Positions 16,003 through 25,787 of a DNA stretch of 64,000 bases are shown piece after piece (the stretch's first letter is position 1; every line of letters begins with the position of its first letter). The position numbers and the translations under genes are program-made. The notes below the pieces were generated by a model. The model saw only the letters and a program-made list of their open reading frames with translations. It was not told the origin of the DNA and made no database searches. Source of the DNA: Paenibacillus_S vulneris. Lineage in GTDB: Bacteria; Bacillota; Bacilli; Paenibacillales; NBRC-103111. Location of the stretch: assembly GCF_039543185.1 (NCBI RefSeq), contig NZ_BAABJG010000023.1, positions 24,738 through 88,737 of the forward strand. The letters run 5' to 3'.

Positions 16003-17454
16003 CTACTCTGCGTAATGAATGCCGATGAACTTCATTTCCGTCATTTCTTCCAAGGCATATCGTATGCCTTCCTTGCCGGTTCCGCTCAGCTTGACGCCGC
16101 CATAAGGCTGATTATCCTGACGGTAGGTTGAAATTTCATTAATCCAGACGCCGCCGGTATCCAACTGATCGGCTATCCGCAGGGCGCGGCTGATATTCCT
16201 TGTGAATACTCCCGCCTGCAAGCCATAGTCAGAGTCATTGGCTAAGCGTATGCCCTCTTCTTCCGTATCAAACGGAAGCACCGATACAATAGGAGCAAAG
16301 ACCTCCTGGCACATAACCTTCATGTCATGGGTGACTCCGGTAAGAACCGTCGGCTGCAGCATGGTTCCCTTACGCTTCCCTCCTGTCAGGACCGTTGCTC
16401 CTTGGGACTCCGCTTCTCTGATCCATTGCTCCGCACGAAGGGCCGCCTCTTCAGTAATCATAGGTCCGAGGTCGGTTACCTCCTGCAGCGGATCACCAGA
16501 AACAAGCTGCTCCACCATCGGAATATAGCGCTCCAAAAATGACGGATAAACGGCACGCTGAACATAAATGCGCTGAGCGGAGATGCAAACTTGGCCGGCG
16601 AAGGCAAATGCTCCTTTTACGAGGCTGCGCGCCGCTTTATCCAGGTCTCCGTCCTCGAAAATAAGGTTCGGGGAATTGGAGCCGAGCTCCAGCGTCACTT
16701 TCTTTAAGCCTGCCATCTGTTTAATGCTTAAGCCGACCTGTGAGCTTCCGGTAAAAGTAACCTTTTGGACCAGCGGGTTCGTAACAAGTGTTGGCACCAG
16801 CTCTGCTCCGGCCCCCTGAATCACATTCAATGCTCCAGAGGGAAGCCCGGCTTCCTCAAAGAGCTTGGCGAGCATAACCGCAGAGAACGGAGTCTTCTCC
16901 GAGGGCTTCAGCACGACTGTGTTGCCCGCCGCGATAGCCGGCGCCAGCTTATGCAAGACAAGGTTCAACGGAAAGTTGAACGGAGTAATTGCCGCCACGA
17001 CACCGATCGGATATCGGCGTACCATCCCCAGCCGCTGTTCCCCGCCGATGGCGGCATCCATTGGAACAAGCTCGCCATGCATCGTCTTGGCCTCGTCGGA
17101 AGCGAACCGAAGCAGCTGTACCGCGCGGCCGACTTCTGCTCGCCCGTCACGGATCGGCTTACCCGCTTCCTTGGCCAGCATAATGGCATATGCTTCCGTC
17201 CGAGCCTCCAGGAGATCTGATGCCTTCCGTAATATTTCAGCCCGGCGGTAGGCGGGCATGGTTTTCATCACAGAGTGAAATACTTGGTGCGCCGCAGTAA
17301 CAGCCGCTTCGACGTCCTCCTTCGATGCATATTCGATGGTTCCGATAGCTTCACCTGTATACGGATTTTTCACGTTATGAACGCTGCTATCCTTTCCGAT
17401 AACCTCTTTTCCATTAATGATAGAACCTGCTCGCAGCATGGAACTCACAACCGG
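16003..17454 (-). CDS. NAD(P)-dependent aldehyde dehydrogenase
   Basis: A protein of 483 residues covering a full ALDH domain. The catalytic Glu lies in LELGSNSPN, the nucleophile Cys in GQVCISAQR, the cofactor motif is TPFNFPLNLVLHKLAPAIAAGN and VTFTGSSQVG, and the C-terminal EVFAPIVSV/YGLQAGVFT motifs are present. It resembles the lactaldehyde/phosphonoacetaldehyde branch rather than pruA, but the substrate is not fixed. The best start is the GTG at 17454, nine bases after AAAAAAAGGAGAG; an ATG at 17472 lacks a ribosome site. It stands alone. Confidence 0.9.
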   Translation of the reverse strand, partial: PVVSSMLRAGSIINGKEVIGKDSSVHNVKNPYTGEAIGTIEYASKEDVEAAVTAAHQVFHSVMKTMPAYRRAEILRKASDLLEARTEAYAIMLAKEAGKPIRDGRAEVGRAVQLLRFASDEAKTMHGELVPMDAAIGGEQRLGMVRRYPIGVVAAITPFNFPLNLVLHKLAPAIAAGNTVVLKPSEKTPFSAVMLAKLFEEAGLPSGALNVIQGAGAELVPTLVTNPLVQKVTFTGSSQVGLSIKQMAGLKKVTLELGSNSPNLIFEDGDLDKAARSLVKGAFAFAGQVCISAQRIYVQRAVYPSFLERYIPMVEQLVSGDPLQEVTDLGPMITEEAALRAEQWIREAESQGATVLTGGKRKGTMLQPTVLTGVTHDMKVMCQEVFAPIVSVLPFDTEEEGIRLANDSDYGLQAGVFTRNISRALRIADQLDTGGVWINEISTYRQDNQPYGGVKLSGTGKEGIRYALEEMTEMKFIGIHYAE

Positions 17455-17538
17455 CACTCTCCTTTTTTTCATCTGGTCATGTATAAAAGCCCTCCTTCCG
17501 AAGAACAAGCTATCGGACGAAGAGCTTTCGGGCTACTA

Positions 17539-18201
17539 TCAAGATTTCAGGAACGGAGATTTTATCCCCGCGGCAAGCTTTTCCAGCGACTTTTGAACCC
17601 GGCTGACACGGGTCTCCTCCCGCTTCGCATCCGTAATCCAACGAACATATTCTTTACGGTGCGTGAAGGATAATCCGTCAAAAAAAGCTTTGATCTCCGG
17701 TTTGCTCTCCAGCTCTGCTTGGAAATCCTCCGGAATTTCCAGTACCCGGGACTTTGGTTTAGCCGTTGTTGCCGTTTGCCGGCTTCTCTGCTCCCTGCGC
17801 GGACTTGTGCTCTGAACCAGCTCTGCCGGACGAAACCTCATGGCGGACCAAGTATCGTCAATGGATATCAAGGCAATGCCTTCGAAGCCGGCTCCGTGAA
17901 TCGTTTCCCAGCCGGAGTCCCGGTTAAGATCCGTTTTGATTTTAGAGCTTTTCTTGGGATATGAAATCCAGAAAAGCCCGTCCTGTTTGACGGCTTTGGC
18001 CGCTTCAGGACCTAGGGCATTCAGCTCGTCCACATTGCTTGCGAACAGATGTACGAAATCATATTCTCCAGACGGCTGTAAATCCAGGCTCGTATCGTCC
18101 GGAAGGGGGGATATTCTTTCCAGATAACCGTCCGGAGCGTTCATAATCAGGATTCGTTCAGCGTTCTGCAGCTTTAATTTTTTGACTAGATCGGCTTCCA
18201 T
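17539..18201 (-). CDS. YdeI/OmpD-associated family protein with N-terminal DUF3052-like domain
   Basis: A protein of 220 residues. The first 125 residues resemble the small SAM-like DUF3052 fold (ERILIMNAPDGYLERISPL, YDFVHLFASNVDEL, DGLFWISYPKKSSKIKTDL). After a Ser/Thr/Arg-rich linker (about 130-150) comes a YdeI/OmdA domain (IPEDFQAELESKPEIKAFFD, SFTHRKEYVRWI, ETRVSRVQKSLEKLAAG). Function is unknown. AAAGGAGT precedes the ATG by ten bases. Confidence 0.8.
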   Translation of the reverse strand: MEADLVKKLKLQNAERILIMNAPDGYLERISPLPDDTSLDLQPSGEYDFVHLFASNVDELNALGPEAAKAVKQDGLFWISYPKKSSKIKTDLNRDSGWETIHGAGFEGIALISIDDTWSAMRFRPAELVQSTSPRREQRSRQTATTAKPKSRVLEIPEDFQAELESKPEIKAFFDGLSFTHRKEYVRWITDAKREETRVSRVQKSLEKLAAGIKSPFLKS

Positions 18202-18360
18202 GTTTATGCTGACTCCTTTTACAAGACAATTGGATACCCTTAGTATAGCACAGAGCTGCTTATCCCCCTATCTTAACCAAACAATCACGTCTGCGCCAAA
18301 GAACCGTCTCTTCTTCTTATTTAAAATAAATATCGGCCCAAAGCATCCATCAGCACCCGG

Positions 18361-18831
18361 TCAGCAGTTGTTTGGATCCGAAGCTAGCATTCCCGCTGCA
18401 CGGTTAAGCAAGTCATCTGCCAATTTCTTATTGCTCTCCAGATACATATAAGATTGCGGCGGGGTAAAGCCATACTTGTCCCGCAGCTCCTGTAAGGCGA
18501 TGGGTTGAAATTCACAAATAGACCTTATGGGTATGGCGTAGCCCTTGTCCAGCCCCTTCAAATAAGAGGTTATCCCCTGCCCCCATCCGGGGTGTTCCCG
18601 TTCAGCAATAGCAGCTATACGAGCTGCCGAATCGATGATCGGGGTTCCGAATTCTATAATTCCACGAAGCTCCTTGACCGGCGAGCTCACATAGATAAAA
18701 GCGGTTACGGCTTCCTTGAGAAATGCTCTGCGATATTCAAACTTTTTGATTCCCTTCAGAATCTCATTGTAAGGCTTCGGTTGTAAGCTCAGAATGATTC
18801 TTCGCTTGTTCCGTTCATCATGGGCGTTCAC
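18361..18831 (-). CDS. ASCH-domain (PUA-like) protein
   Basis: A protein of 156 residues beginning with IILSLQPKPYNEILKGIKKFEYRR in short motifs: the SLQPKPYNEIL and K-x-EYRR pattern is that of ASCH domains, PUA-like folds that bind RNA or modified nucleotides. The rest has the expected short beta strands (AFIYVSSPVKELRGIIEFG). It is a lone gene between the YdeI-like protein and the KorA-like gene. Confidence 0.75.
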   Translation of the reverse strand: MNAHDERNKRRIILSLQPKPYNEILKGIKKFEYRRAFLKEAVTAFIYVSSPVKELRGIIEFGTPIIDSAARIAAIAEREHPGWGQGITSYLKGLDKGYAIPIRSICEFQPIALQELRDKYGFTPPQSYMYLESNKKLADDLLNRAAGMLASDPNNC

Positions 18832-19005
18832 TCAAGCTGCTCCTTTCCCGGTACAAAAATATGGATAATGACATCAACTTCCTCCTATTATATCGGATTA
18901 TGAAAATTATGGTAAATGGAAAGCGAAAAGCGAACGAAGCCAGGAACCTACTTGTCCGCCTATCGTATGGTAATAAACCTATGCTTAACTTTCCATATCA
19001 GTATG

Positions 19006-20781
19006 TTACTCTGCTGCGGTTTTAACTGCCTGTCTGCAATATGCAGCAACTTCGTTAGGCAAAAAGGCCGTCCCGTCATATTTTAACAGGGAGCTGACAC
19101 CTGAAGTCCTGCCGGTATGCAGACGAATTAGTGATGCCAACTGTCCGGTAGCGTTGTGCTCCACAATAACGACCTTAGCAGCCTTCATAAGATAAGGACG
19201 AAGCGCCTCCGTCGGGAACGGATGCAGCAGCCTGACCGTGATGCGGTTCGTTCGAATCCCTTCTATGCTCAGCTTCCTTCTGGCCTCATCCATGACGCCT
19301 ATCGTCGAACCCATCCCGATGATAAGCAAATCCGGCTCCAGATACGGTGCATCGGCAGTCAGAGGATGCCGGATCGCAATATGCTTCATCTTTTGCATCC
19401 GTTTGTCCATCATTTTCTTCCGGTTATCAGCGCTCTCTGACGCACGCCCGTGCTCATCATGTTCGACCCCGGTTACATGGTGGATTCCCCGCTTCGCGCC
19501 TGGCATGGCTCTCGGGGATATCCCATCCGGGGTGATTTCATACCTGCGGAATGAACTGGACTCTTCCTTTTGTCCCGAGGGTCCCCTTGCTTCTTCCAGC
19601 TTCGTTTCGTCCATCCAAACTCCACGATCAACTTGGAGCCGCGAATAATCGAAACACTCCGCCGTTTGCTTGCCCATGGAAAGCTGGAGATCCGTCAGCA
19701 CGATGACCGGACATTGATACCGTTCAGCCAGATTGAACGCCTCGACTGTATCATAGAAGCATTCCTCAATGGTGCTTGGAGCAAGCACAATTTTGGGGAC
19801 TTCCCCATGCGTTCCATGAATCATCGCCAAAACATCGCTTTGCTCTTGCTTGGTAGGAAGTCCGGTGCTGGGGCCTCCTCGCTGCGTATCTATGATAACC
19901 ACCGGTGTTTCCGTCATTCCCGCAAGACCGATTCCCTCCATCATCAGAGATAATCCTGGCCCAGCAGAAGCGGTACAGGCTCTGACCCCGCCATAATTCG
20001 CCCCAATGGCCATTGTCACGGCGGCAATCTCATCTTCCGTTTGAATCACCGCGCCGCCAAAGGACGGCAAGTGCTTCATTAAGTACTCCATGATCTCGGT
20101 AGCAGGAGTAATCGGATAAGCGGGCATAAAACGGCAGCCTGCAGCAAGGGCCCCAAGACCTATAGCATCGTTGCCGATGAGAAACAGCTTCTCCTTCCCG
20201 TCTGCTGGTGCCAGTCGGAATGCCTCTAGCGGGCCTCCGGTAAGAGCCAACGCACTTTCCGCTCCTTTTTTCGCAGCCTCGATATTTTTCTGAACCACAG
20301 CTTCCCCCTTAACGGCAAATTGCCGGGCTATTGCGCTATAGAGTAATGACATCGGGAGGCCAAGAAGCGCCCATGACGCGCCGGATGCAGCCATATTTTT
20401 AAACAGCGCGGATCCGGCCTCCTGGGCAATCCGGGTGATCGGTATTGGCAGCAAGCTGGCTTCCACTCCGCTAGGAAGAACGGGCTTCCATAACTCGTCC
20501 GCAATCACGATCCCTCCTCGCACTAACTCCCTTGCATTCCAGTCTATCGTCTCCTGATCCAACGCAACGAGAATGTCCAAATCATCGGCGACGGACCGGA
20601 TAGGCTTGGTACTAATCCGAATATTGTTGTTGGCATGACCACCCAAGATTCGCGATGAAAAATGGCGATAGCTGTACAAATAATACCCTAGCCGCGCCAA
20701 AGCGCTCGAAAACACCTTATCCGTGCTCTCCATCCCTTGTCCTTGCTGCCCTCCGACTTTCCAAGCCAGCTGTTCCCTCAT
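19006..20781 (-). CDS. korA: 2-oxoacid:acceptor oxidoreductase, fused gamma-alpha subunit (KorA-type)
   Basis: A protein of 591 residues: gamma domain about 1-190 (KVGGQQGQGMESTDKVFSSA, SRILGGHANNNIRIS), then alpha domain with the pyrimidine-binding region (AYPITPATEIMEYL, QTEDEIAAVTMAIGANYGG, TASAGPGLSLMMEGIGLAGM, RGGPSTGLPTKQEQSD) and the C-terminal transketolase-like domain (IIGMGSTIGV). It would oxidise 2-oxoglutarate or another 2-oxoacid with ferredoxin. The beta subunit (TPP and Fe-S) that normally follows directly is missing; the next gene downstream is the ASCH protein. ATG 20781 has AGGAG upstream. Confidence 0.88.
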   Translation of the reverse strand: MREQLAWKVGGQQGQGMESTDKVFSSALARLGYYLYSYRHFSSRILGGHANNNIRISTKPIRSVADDLDILVALDQETIDWNARELVRGGIVIADELWKPVLPSGVEASLLPIPITRIAQEAGSALFKNMAASGASWALLGLPMSLLYSAIARQFAVKGEAVVQKNIEAAKKGAESALALTGGPLEAFRLAPADGKEKLFLIGNDAIGLGALAAGCRFMPAYPITPATEIMEYLMKHLPSFGGAVIQTEDEIAAVTMAIGANYGGVRACTASAGPGLSLMMEGIGLAGMTETPVVIIDTQRGGPSTGLPTKQEQSDVLAMIHGTHGEVPKIVLAPSTIEECFYDTVEAFNLAERYQCPVIVLTDLQLSMGKQTAECFDYSRLQVDRGVWMDETKLEEARGPSGQKEESSSFRRYEITPDGISPRAMPGAKRGIHHVTGVEHDEHGRASESADNRKKMMDKRMQKMKHIAIRHPLTADAPYLEPDLLIIGMGSTIGVMDEARRKLSIEGIRTNRITVRLLHPFPTEALRPYLMKAAKVVIVEHNATGQLASLIRLHTGRTSGVSSLLKYDGTAFLPNEVAAYCRQAVKTAAE

Positions 20782-20954
20782 GCATGCGCACTCCTTTTGG
20801 GTTCATATGGATTACACTTCCATTTTATGGAGTGGATGACAAAAGAAACAGAATCCGTTTTCGCTAATTTTGATCTAATTTTGATATTGATATCTTTAAT
20901 TTCAATCTATTATTGTTATAGTTAATTCAAAAACCCGCTTCTTTCCGAACAAAA

Positions 20955-20986
20955 ATAAAAACGCCAAGAGCTACCTCCTGGCGTTG
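20955..20986 (-). terminator. Terminator of the binding-protein/sialidase-fold operon
   Basis: AACGCCA-GGAGGTAGCTCT-TGGCGTT followed by TTTATTTTTG on the minus strand, about 50 bases after the stop of the 21039 gene. Confidence 0.88.
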
Positions 20987-21038
20987 GGTTTATCGAACCA
21001 CCAATAGCATTTTCCGATGCACTTTCATTCCATTCATT

Positions 21039-22838
21039 CTACTCATGCATCGAGGTTTTCACATATTGAATGTAAAAGACGGCCTCCTCCACGGGATCAT
21101 CTGCTCCATGAAGATCATCAAAATCCAAAGGGGAATCCATATTCGGCTCCTTCCTGCAGGCCCCCGTTCGAAGCACAAGGCGTTCTACCGTCAAAACGGG
21201 AGCGAAGAAGCCGAACGACTTGCGAAAGTCTCCTATGATCAGCTCATACTTTTGCCTGACCGTATCAATATCCATTCTTATCTCATACCAGGTATCCGGG
21301 CAGTAAGCCATGACTTTATGCAAGCCCCCGTGCTGTGCCTTGATCCAGCCGTCCGCATCCAGAATCAGGCGAAGCGGAAATGTTCCCTTGTAATCACACA
21401 CTTCGATTTGTAATGACCCGTTAGCGGACTGAGCAGCGAGCAGCTTGAATTGAATGCATACCTTTCGGCTTTCGGGAAACACACGAACCGCCTTGCAGTA
21501 ATCGTAGGGGTCCATGTTATGCAGTCTTAGGCTCTTATTGTCTGCCGAAGGGAAGGGCTCTATCTTAACCTGCGCCCATTGGCAGCTGTAGATGTTCCAG
21601 CCTTCGACATAGCCGCCTGCAGGCAAATCATCAAAGATATCCTGAACCGGTTGTTCTACACGAAGCTTTACGGGAACGGGCACGCGGCTTACCCATATGT
21701 CTTCTTTATTCACGCTATAAGTTAACCACATATCACGGCCTGTCGGAGTCCGATTGCCCGCCTCGATCCCCCGGATATACTGCGGACCGTAATCTTTGTA
21801 GTGGCCGGAGTAACGCATCGGAGATACCTCGCCATGAATAGCCGCCATCTGATCGAATCTCACTCCGTCCTCGCTTGTGACAATGGCTAACGGCCAGCGG
21901 TATTTGCCGGTAGGCGTCGGGTTGTATATAAGCGCATACTTGCCGTCTCCCGTTTGCTGACCCCAGACCTTGGCACCGGCCATGATGAAAGAAGGAACAT
22001 CCTGCAGCTTCGACCATGTCTTCCCTTCATCTTCGGTCACAGCAGCCTTGGATGATTTGAATACCGCGATAACTCTCCCGTCGGGCAGCCGGTAAGTGGA
22101 GGGGGCTTTGCCCCCTGTGATCGTATAAAACCCATCCGGGCTTCGATCTTCCTCCCACCACTGCATAGTGACCAGCTTATCGGAGAGCAATGCTTCACAG
22201 GCCTCAATGAATGCCGGATCTTCAGACATCCTGTAGTACGGGAATCCGGTATTCGTCTCGTTCCAGCCTGCGTGAAGATTATATCGCAAGAAATAAACCG
22301 GCCCCCAATTCCCTTCCCGATCGATTTCTCTAACCACACGGCCCATCCCGTTGCCATCGTTCGGATGGACGCGGTACGTTGGACAAATGCCATAAAATCC
22401 AAGCACTAGAAGCTTGCCGTTCGGCGCTTCATAAAAGCCCATCCGTTGATGCATCACCGCGTAACTGTCAGGAGGAAGCTCGGGGGCATTCGGGTTCTGG
22501 TAGACGCCGGCCGGAATCGGTATAGCCGGAAATACAACCTTCGGCTTAGCCCAACGAACGCCGTCTTCCGAAGTGGTCAGCAGCGTATGTCCGGGCGGAA
22601 CATGCTCCGATTTCGGATTGCTTAGATAGATCAAATGAAATTTGCCGTTCCAGTGAGCCAGCATGGGAGCATGATTATATGTCCAGCCCCAATCGTCGGC
22701 TAGCTCCGGCCGGGTACGATTGGCCCGAAGGATCTGATAATTATGCGTACCGACAACCGGTCTGAGCTGACCGTCATGATAATCCGTGTTGGCTGCCTGC
22801 CCGCCGACGTAGCGGATGAGTTCGTTTGGCTCCATCAT
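21039..22838 (-). CDS. Sialidase-fold (BNR-repeat) hydrolase-like protein
   Basis: A protein of 599 residues. Residues about 1-400 form a beta-propeller with Asp-box-like turns (TSEDGVRWAKPK, TEDEGKTWSKLQ, TSEDGVRFDQ), as in exo-alpha-sialidases and related enzymes; residues about 410-590 look like a carbohydrate-binding beta-sandwich. There is no signal peptide. The Asp-box pattern is clear but sialidase catalytic Arg triad and Tyr/Glu could not be confirmed, so the bond it cleaves is open. It follows the two binding-protein genes by 42 bases in the same direction. GAGGGAG precedes the ATG. Confidence 0.7.
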   Translation of the reverse strand: MMEPNELIRYVGGQAANTDYHDGQLRPVVGTHNYQILRANRTRPELADDWGWTYNHAPMLAHWNGKFHLIYLSNPKSEHVPPGHTLLTTSEDGVRWAKPKVVFPAIPIPAGVYQNPNAPELPPDSYAVMHQRMGFYEAPNGKLLVLGFYGICPTYRVHPNDGNGMGRVVREIDREGNWGPVYFLRYNLHAGWNETNTGFPYYRMSEDPAFIEACEALLSDKLVTMQWWEEDRSPDGFYTITGGKAPSTYRLPDGRVIAVFKSSKAAVTEDEGKTWSKLQDVPSFIMAGAKVWGQQTGDGKYALIYNPTPTGKYRWPLAIVTSEDGVRFDQMAAIHGEVSPMRYSGHYKDYGPQYIRGIEAGNRTPTGRDMWLTYSVNKEDIWVSRVPVPVKLRVEQPVQDIFDDLPAGGYVEGWNIYSCQWAQVKIEPFPSADNKSLRLHNMDPYDYCKAVRVFPESRKVCIQFKLLAAQSANGSLQIEVCDYKGTFPLRLILDADGWIKAQHGGLHKVMAYCPDTWYEIRMDIDTVRQKYELIIGDFRKSFGFFAPVLTVERLVLRTGACRKEPNMDSPLDFDDLHGADDPVEEAVFYIQYVKTSMHE

Positions 22839-22880
22839 ATCTCTCCCTCGTTCTAATGGTTAGGTTACAACTGCAACGCA

Positions 22881-24170
22881 TTAATTTTTATTTTTTTGTA
22901 TGGATTGATTGGCCAGCTCCTCCGCTTTACGGACCATCGTATTTATGTCCAGCTTTTTATTCACCAGCTCTCTCAATGCTACCTTGTCTATTCCATCCTC
23001 GATAACATATTCATCGTATTTGGTGGTCGGGCCTGAGGGAGCGAACGGGTTATAATAAATGGCCTTCAAGTTTTTATCCTTATCCGCCGTTTCCTGTCCG
23101 ATCACATTTTGAATGTCAGGATTGTTAAGTGCCGTCAGGAACCCTTGCTTGGACAACTCCATCTGGAATTCGTCCGAAGTTAAATATTGAATGATCTTCA
23201 TCGATTCGTCCTTATGCTTGCTGAACGCAGGAATCCCTAAATACGTATACATGATCTGCGGCCCGACACGCGGAGCATCGCTGAAGCTGGGAACGGAGAC
23301 CATATCCCACTTCATGTCTCTCATTTCCTTAACGCCTTGATGCATATCCGAGTCCGTTAAGTACATCGCCACGTCCTTGTTTTTATAAAATACATCCGAG
23401 CCCGGCCACTGGGTGCCGAACTTCCCTTCCATTCCTTCGATCCCACTGAATCTTTCGAATACGGTTTCGATGGTCTTTTTCCACTTGTCGTTATCGATCA
23501 GAGCCTTTTCTGTCTTCATATCGACAAATGGCAGGGAGTATTGATTTTTACGCAAATAGCTTTTGGTTTTAAGCCAGTACCCGTAATAAGGCTTATCGTC
23601 TACGCGGGTCAGCCTTTTGGCCAGCTCGTAGGTTTCTTCCCAGGTCATCCCATCCTTCGGATAAGGAACGCCGAAGCGATCGAAAATTTCTTTATTGTAA
23701 TACAGCGCCATGCCGCTTCCGTAGACAGGAAGGCCATACAATCCGCCTGCAGACCGCATTTGCTCCAAACCGTTCTTGTCAAAACGGCTCAAGTCGATTT
23801 GATGCTTTTTCGCAAGATCCGTCATATCCATTTCGAGCTTGGCTCCGAGCAAATCTCTCGCATAGGTTCGCGCACTCTCCACGTAAATATCGAACGTTTG
23901 ATTGCTGGCGATCATTTCAGGAAAGCTGAAGCCCGTCCCCTTCTGAATATACTTGATGGTATACTCCGGAAACTTCTTTCTTACCGCTTCGACGAACAAA
24001 GGCTCCTTGCCCGAGCTATAGAACGCGATCTCCACAGGAGCTTTCGCAATCCCTTCAGCCTCCTTGGGAGACTCCTCCGGTTCGGATATTCCTTGGCTCT
24101 TGGTACATGCGGAGGCGGACAACAAGACAGCGATCATCACCGTGGGCAACAGCGCTTTTTTCAACAACAT
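22881..24170 (-). CDS. Extracellular solute-binding lipoprotein (family 1), copy 2
   Basis: A protein of 429 residues with a lipoprotein signal (LLSASAC, Cys22), then a family 1 sugar-binding protein: YYNKEIFDRFGVPYP, GMTWEETYELAKRLT and the late EFQMELSKQGFLTA. It is a paralogue of the gene directly upstream; long shared runs occur between residues 145 and 200. I chose ATG 24170 because AGGGGGATTCCT precedes it; a longer frame would overlap the upstream gene. No permease or ATPase gene accompanies it. Confidence 0.9.
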   Translation of the reverse strand: MLLKKALLPTVMIAVLLSASACTKSQGISEPEESPKEAEGIAKAPVEIAFYSSGKEPLFVEAVRKKFPEYTIKYIQKGTGFSFPEMIASNQTFDIYVESARTYARDLLGAKLEMDMTDLAKKHQIDLSRFDKNGLEQMRSAGGLYGLPVYGSGMALYYNKEIFDRFGVPYPKDGMTWEETYELAKRLTRVDDKPYYGYWLKTKSYLRKNQYSLPFVDMKTEKALIDNDKWKKTIETVFERFSGIEGMEGKFGTQWPGSDVFYKNKDVAMYLTDSDMHQGVKEMRDMKWDMVSVPSFSDAPRVGPQIMYTYLGIPAFSKHKDESMKIIQYLTSDEFQMELSKQGFLTALNNPDIQNVIGQETADKDKNLKAIYYNPFAPSGPTTKYDEYVIEDGIDKVALRELVNKKLDINTMVRKAEELANQSIQKNKN

Positions 24171-24205
24171 AGGAATCCCCCTAATCATGAATATCGTCCG
24201 GTGAC

Positions 24206-25531
24206 TCATTTTGACACCGATATTTTCTGGTTAGCAATTTCCTCTGCCTTTCTCAAACCGGAATTGAGATCTGTCAGTCCTTTCACCATATCCCTGAGCT
24301 GGGTTTTCTCGAGCCCGTCCTCCACTACAAATTCATCGTAGGCGGTAATCGGGGCGGTCGGTGCGAATTTATTGTAAAATACGGCCTGCATGTTCAGCTT
24401 CTTATCCTTGAAAGGAGTATTGGTCGCATAAGCCTGCTGCACCGCCGGACTTTTGAGTGAGGTCATAACGCCCAGCCTGGACATTTCCATCTGGTAGTCC
24501 TCGGAAGTCAACTGCCGGATCACCTCCATCGCCTGATCTTTTTTCTGGCTCATGGAAGTGATGCCCATATAGGTATAAGCTGCCTGTACCCCTACTTTTG
24601 GCTTATCTTTAAAGGTCGGCATAGACACCATGTCAAAATTCATCTTGCCGAGCGATTCTTGGGCGGCCATCAGCCAGCTGGACTGCATCACATACATGGC
24701 TAATTCCTGAGTAACGTTGAATGCATCGTGGCTTGGCCATGCCTTTATCGCTCTTTCCCTGAAGGCGGTAATGTCCGAGAACTTTTTAAAAATCGTATCA
24801 AAAAGCCGGTACCATTCCTCGCTGGTTACAGACGCCTTCTCCGTTTTGGGGTCCACTAACGCAAGAGACAATTGATTCGTCCTTAAGTAATGCTTGGGTG
24901 AGATCCAAAACCCGAGGTATTGCTTTTCACCGCTATTCGCCGTCAGCTTTTTGGCCAATTCGTATGTTTCTTCCCAGGTCATGCCGTCTACGGGATAGGG
25001 AACCCCCAATTTATCGAAAATATCCTTATTGTAATACATCACCATCGTATAATTGGATATCGGCAGACCGTATAAGCCTCCGGCCCCTTCCGGCGAAGTC
25101 ATCTGGTTGATTCCTTCAGGTTCAAAACCACTGAGATCGATTTGATGCGATTTCACCAGATTCGACATGTCCAACGCTACATTGGAGGATATGTACTGCT
25201 GCTTTACAGAGCGGGCATTCGCTATATATAAATCAATATGGGTGCCGGAGCTTAACAAATGCTCCAGCCGGGAGCTTTCCGTTTGCGAGATGTGAGTGAT
25301 TTTATACTGGGGCAGCTTCCTCTTCAGATATTCCCCGTACTTCTGGTTCCAGCCGTCCGGACTTTCCAGTGAAAAAACGGTCAGCTCCGTCGGTTCTTCC
25401 AGCTTCTTGCGCAGCTCATTACCGGAATCTTTCGGTTCTTCCGCGGCTCTATTGTCTTCACTGCATGCCGATGTTGCAGCTAGGACCGATACTGCAGAAA
25501 GAAGAATTGCACACTTTTTCCAAAAAACCAC
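24206..25531 (-). CDS. Extracellular solute-binding lipoprotein (family 1), copy 1
   Basis: A protein of about 441 residues with a lipoprotein signal (AATSAC). It has the same domain plan as the following gene: YYNKDIFDKLGVPYP, GMTWEETYELAKKLT, FDMVSMPTF and DYQMEMSRLG. Start choice is uncertain between GTG 25531 (AAAGGGG eleven bases upstream) and GTG 25543 (overlapping that site). A strong promoter lies at 25788-25816, which gives a leader of roughly 250 bases. Likely delivers an oligosaccharide to a membrane complex encoded elsewhere. Confidence 0.9.
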   Translation of the reverse strand: MVFWKKCAILLSAVSVLAATSACSEDNRAAEEPKDSGNELRKKLEEPTELTVFSLESPDGWNQKYGEYLKRKLPQYKITHISQTESSRLEHLLSSGTHIDLYIANARSVKQQYISSNVALDMSNLVKSHQIDLSGFEPEGINQMTSPEGAGGLYGLPISNYTMVMYYNKDIFDKLGVPYPVDGMTWEETYELAKKLTANSGEKQYLGFWISPKHYLRTNQLSLALVDPKTEKASVTSEEWYRLFDTIFKKFSDITAFRERAIKAWPSHDAFNVTQELAMYVMQSSWLMAAQESLGKMNFDMVSMPTFKDKPKVGVQAAYTYMGITSMSQKKDQAMEVIRQLTSEDYQMEMSRLGVMTSLKSPAVQQAYATNTPFKDKKLNMQAVFYNKFAPTAPITAYDEFVVEDGLEKTQLRDMVKGLTDLNSGLRKAEEIANQKISVSK

Positions 25532-25710
25532 TGCTCTACCCACCCCTTTGAATGAAAATAAGTGACCTGACTGAAAATCATTCCTATCGGAAAGCAGATG
25601 GGCACCATTTATTTGTAAGCGTATTCAAAAAAATGAAATCCGGGAGGGCGCATGCCCTCTGTCTAGCTTTGTTTGCTTTTGATGTGACCATTCGTTTAAA
25701 ATCAACAAAT

Positions 25711-25763
25711 CTAAACATTTTGATAACAACTTACAAAAACCCGCCATTTAAACTAAACATTTT
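25711..25763. repeat. Direct repeat CTAAACATTTT in the binding-protein leader
   Basis: Identical 11-base copies at 25711-25721 and 25753-25763, exactly 42 bases apart (four helical turns), between the promoter and the first binding-protein gene. The second copy extends into an ACTAAA...TTTAGT inverted repeat. This layout suggests a regulator site, but no protein is implicated. Confidence 0.4.
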
Positions 25764-25787
25764 AGTCCCAATCTCTTTCCCAAACAC

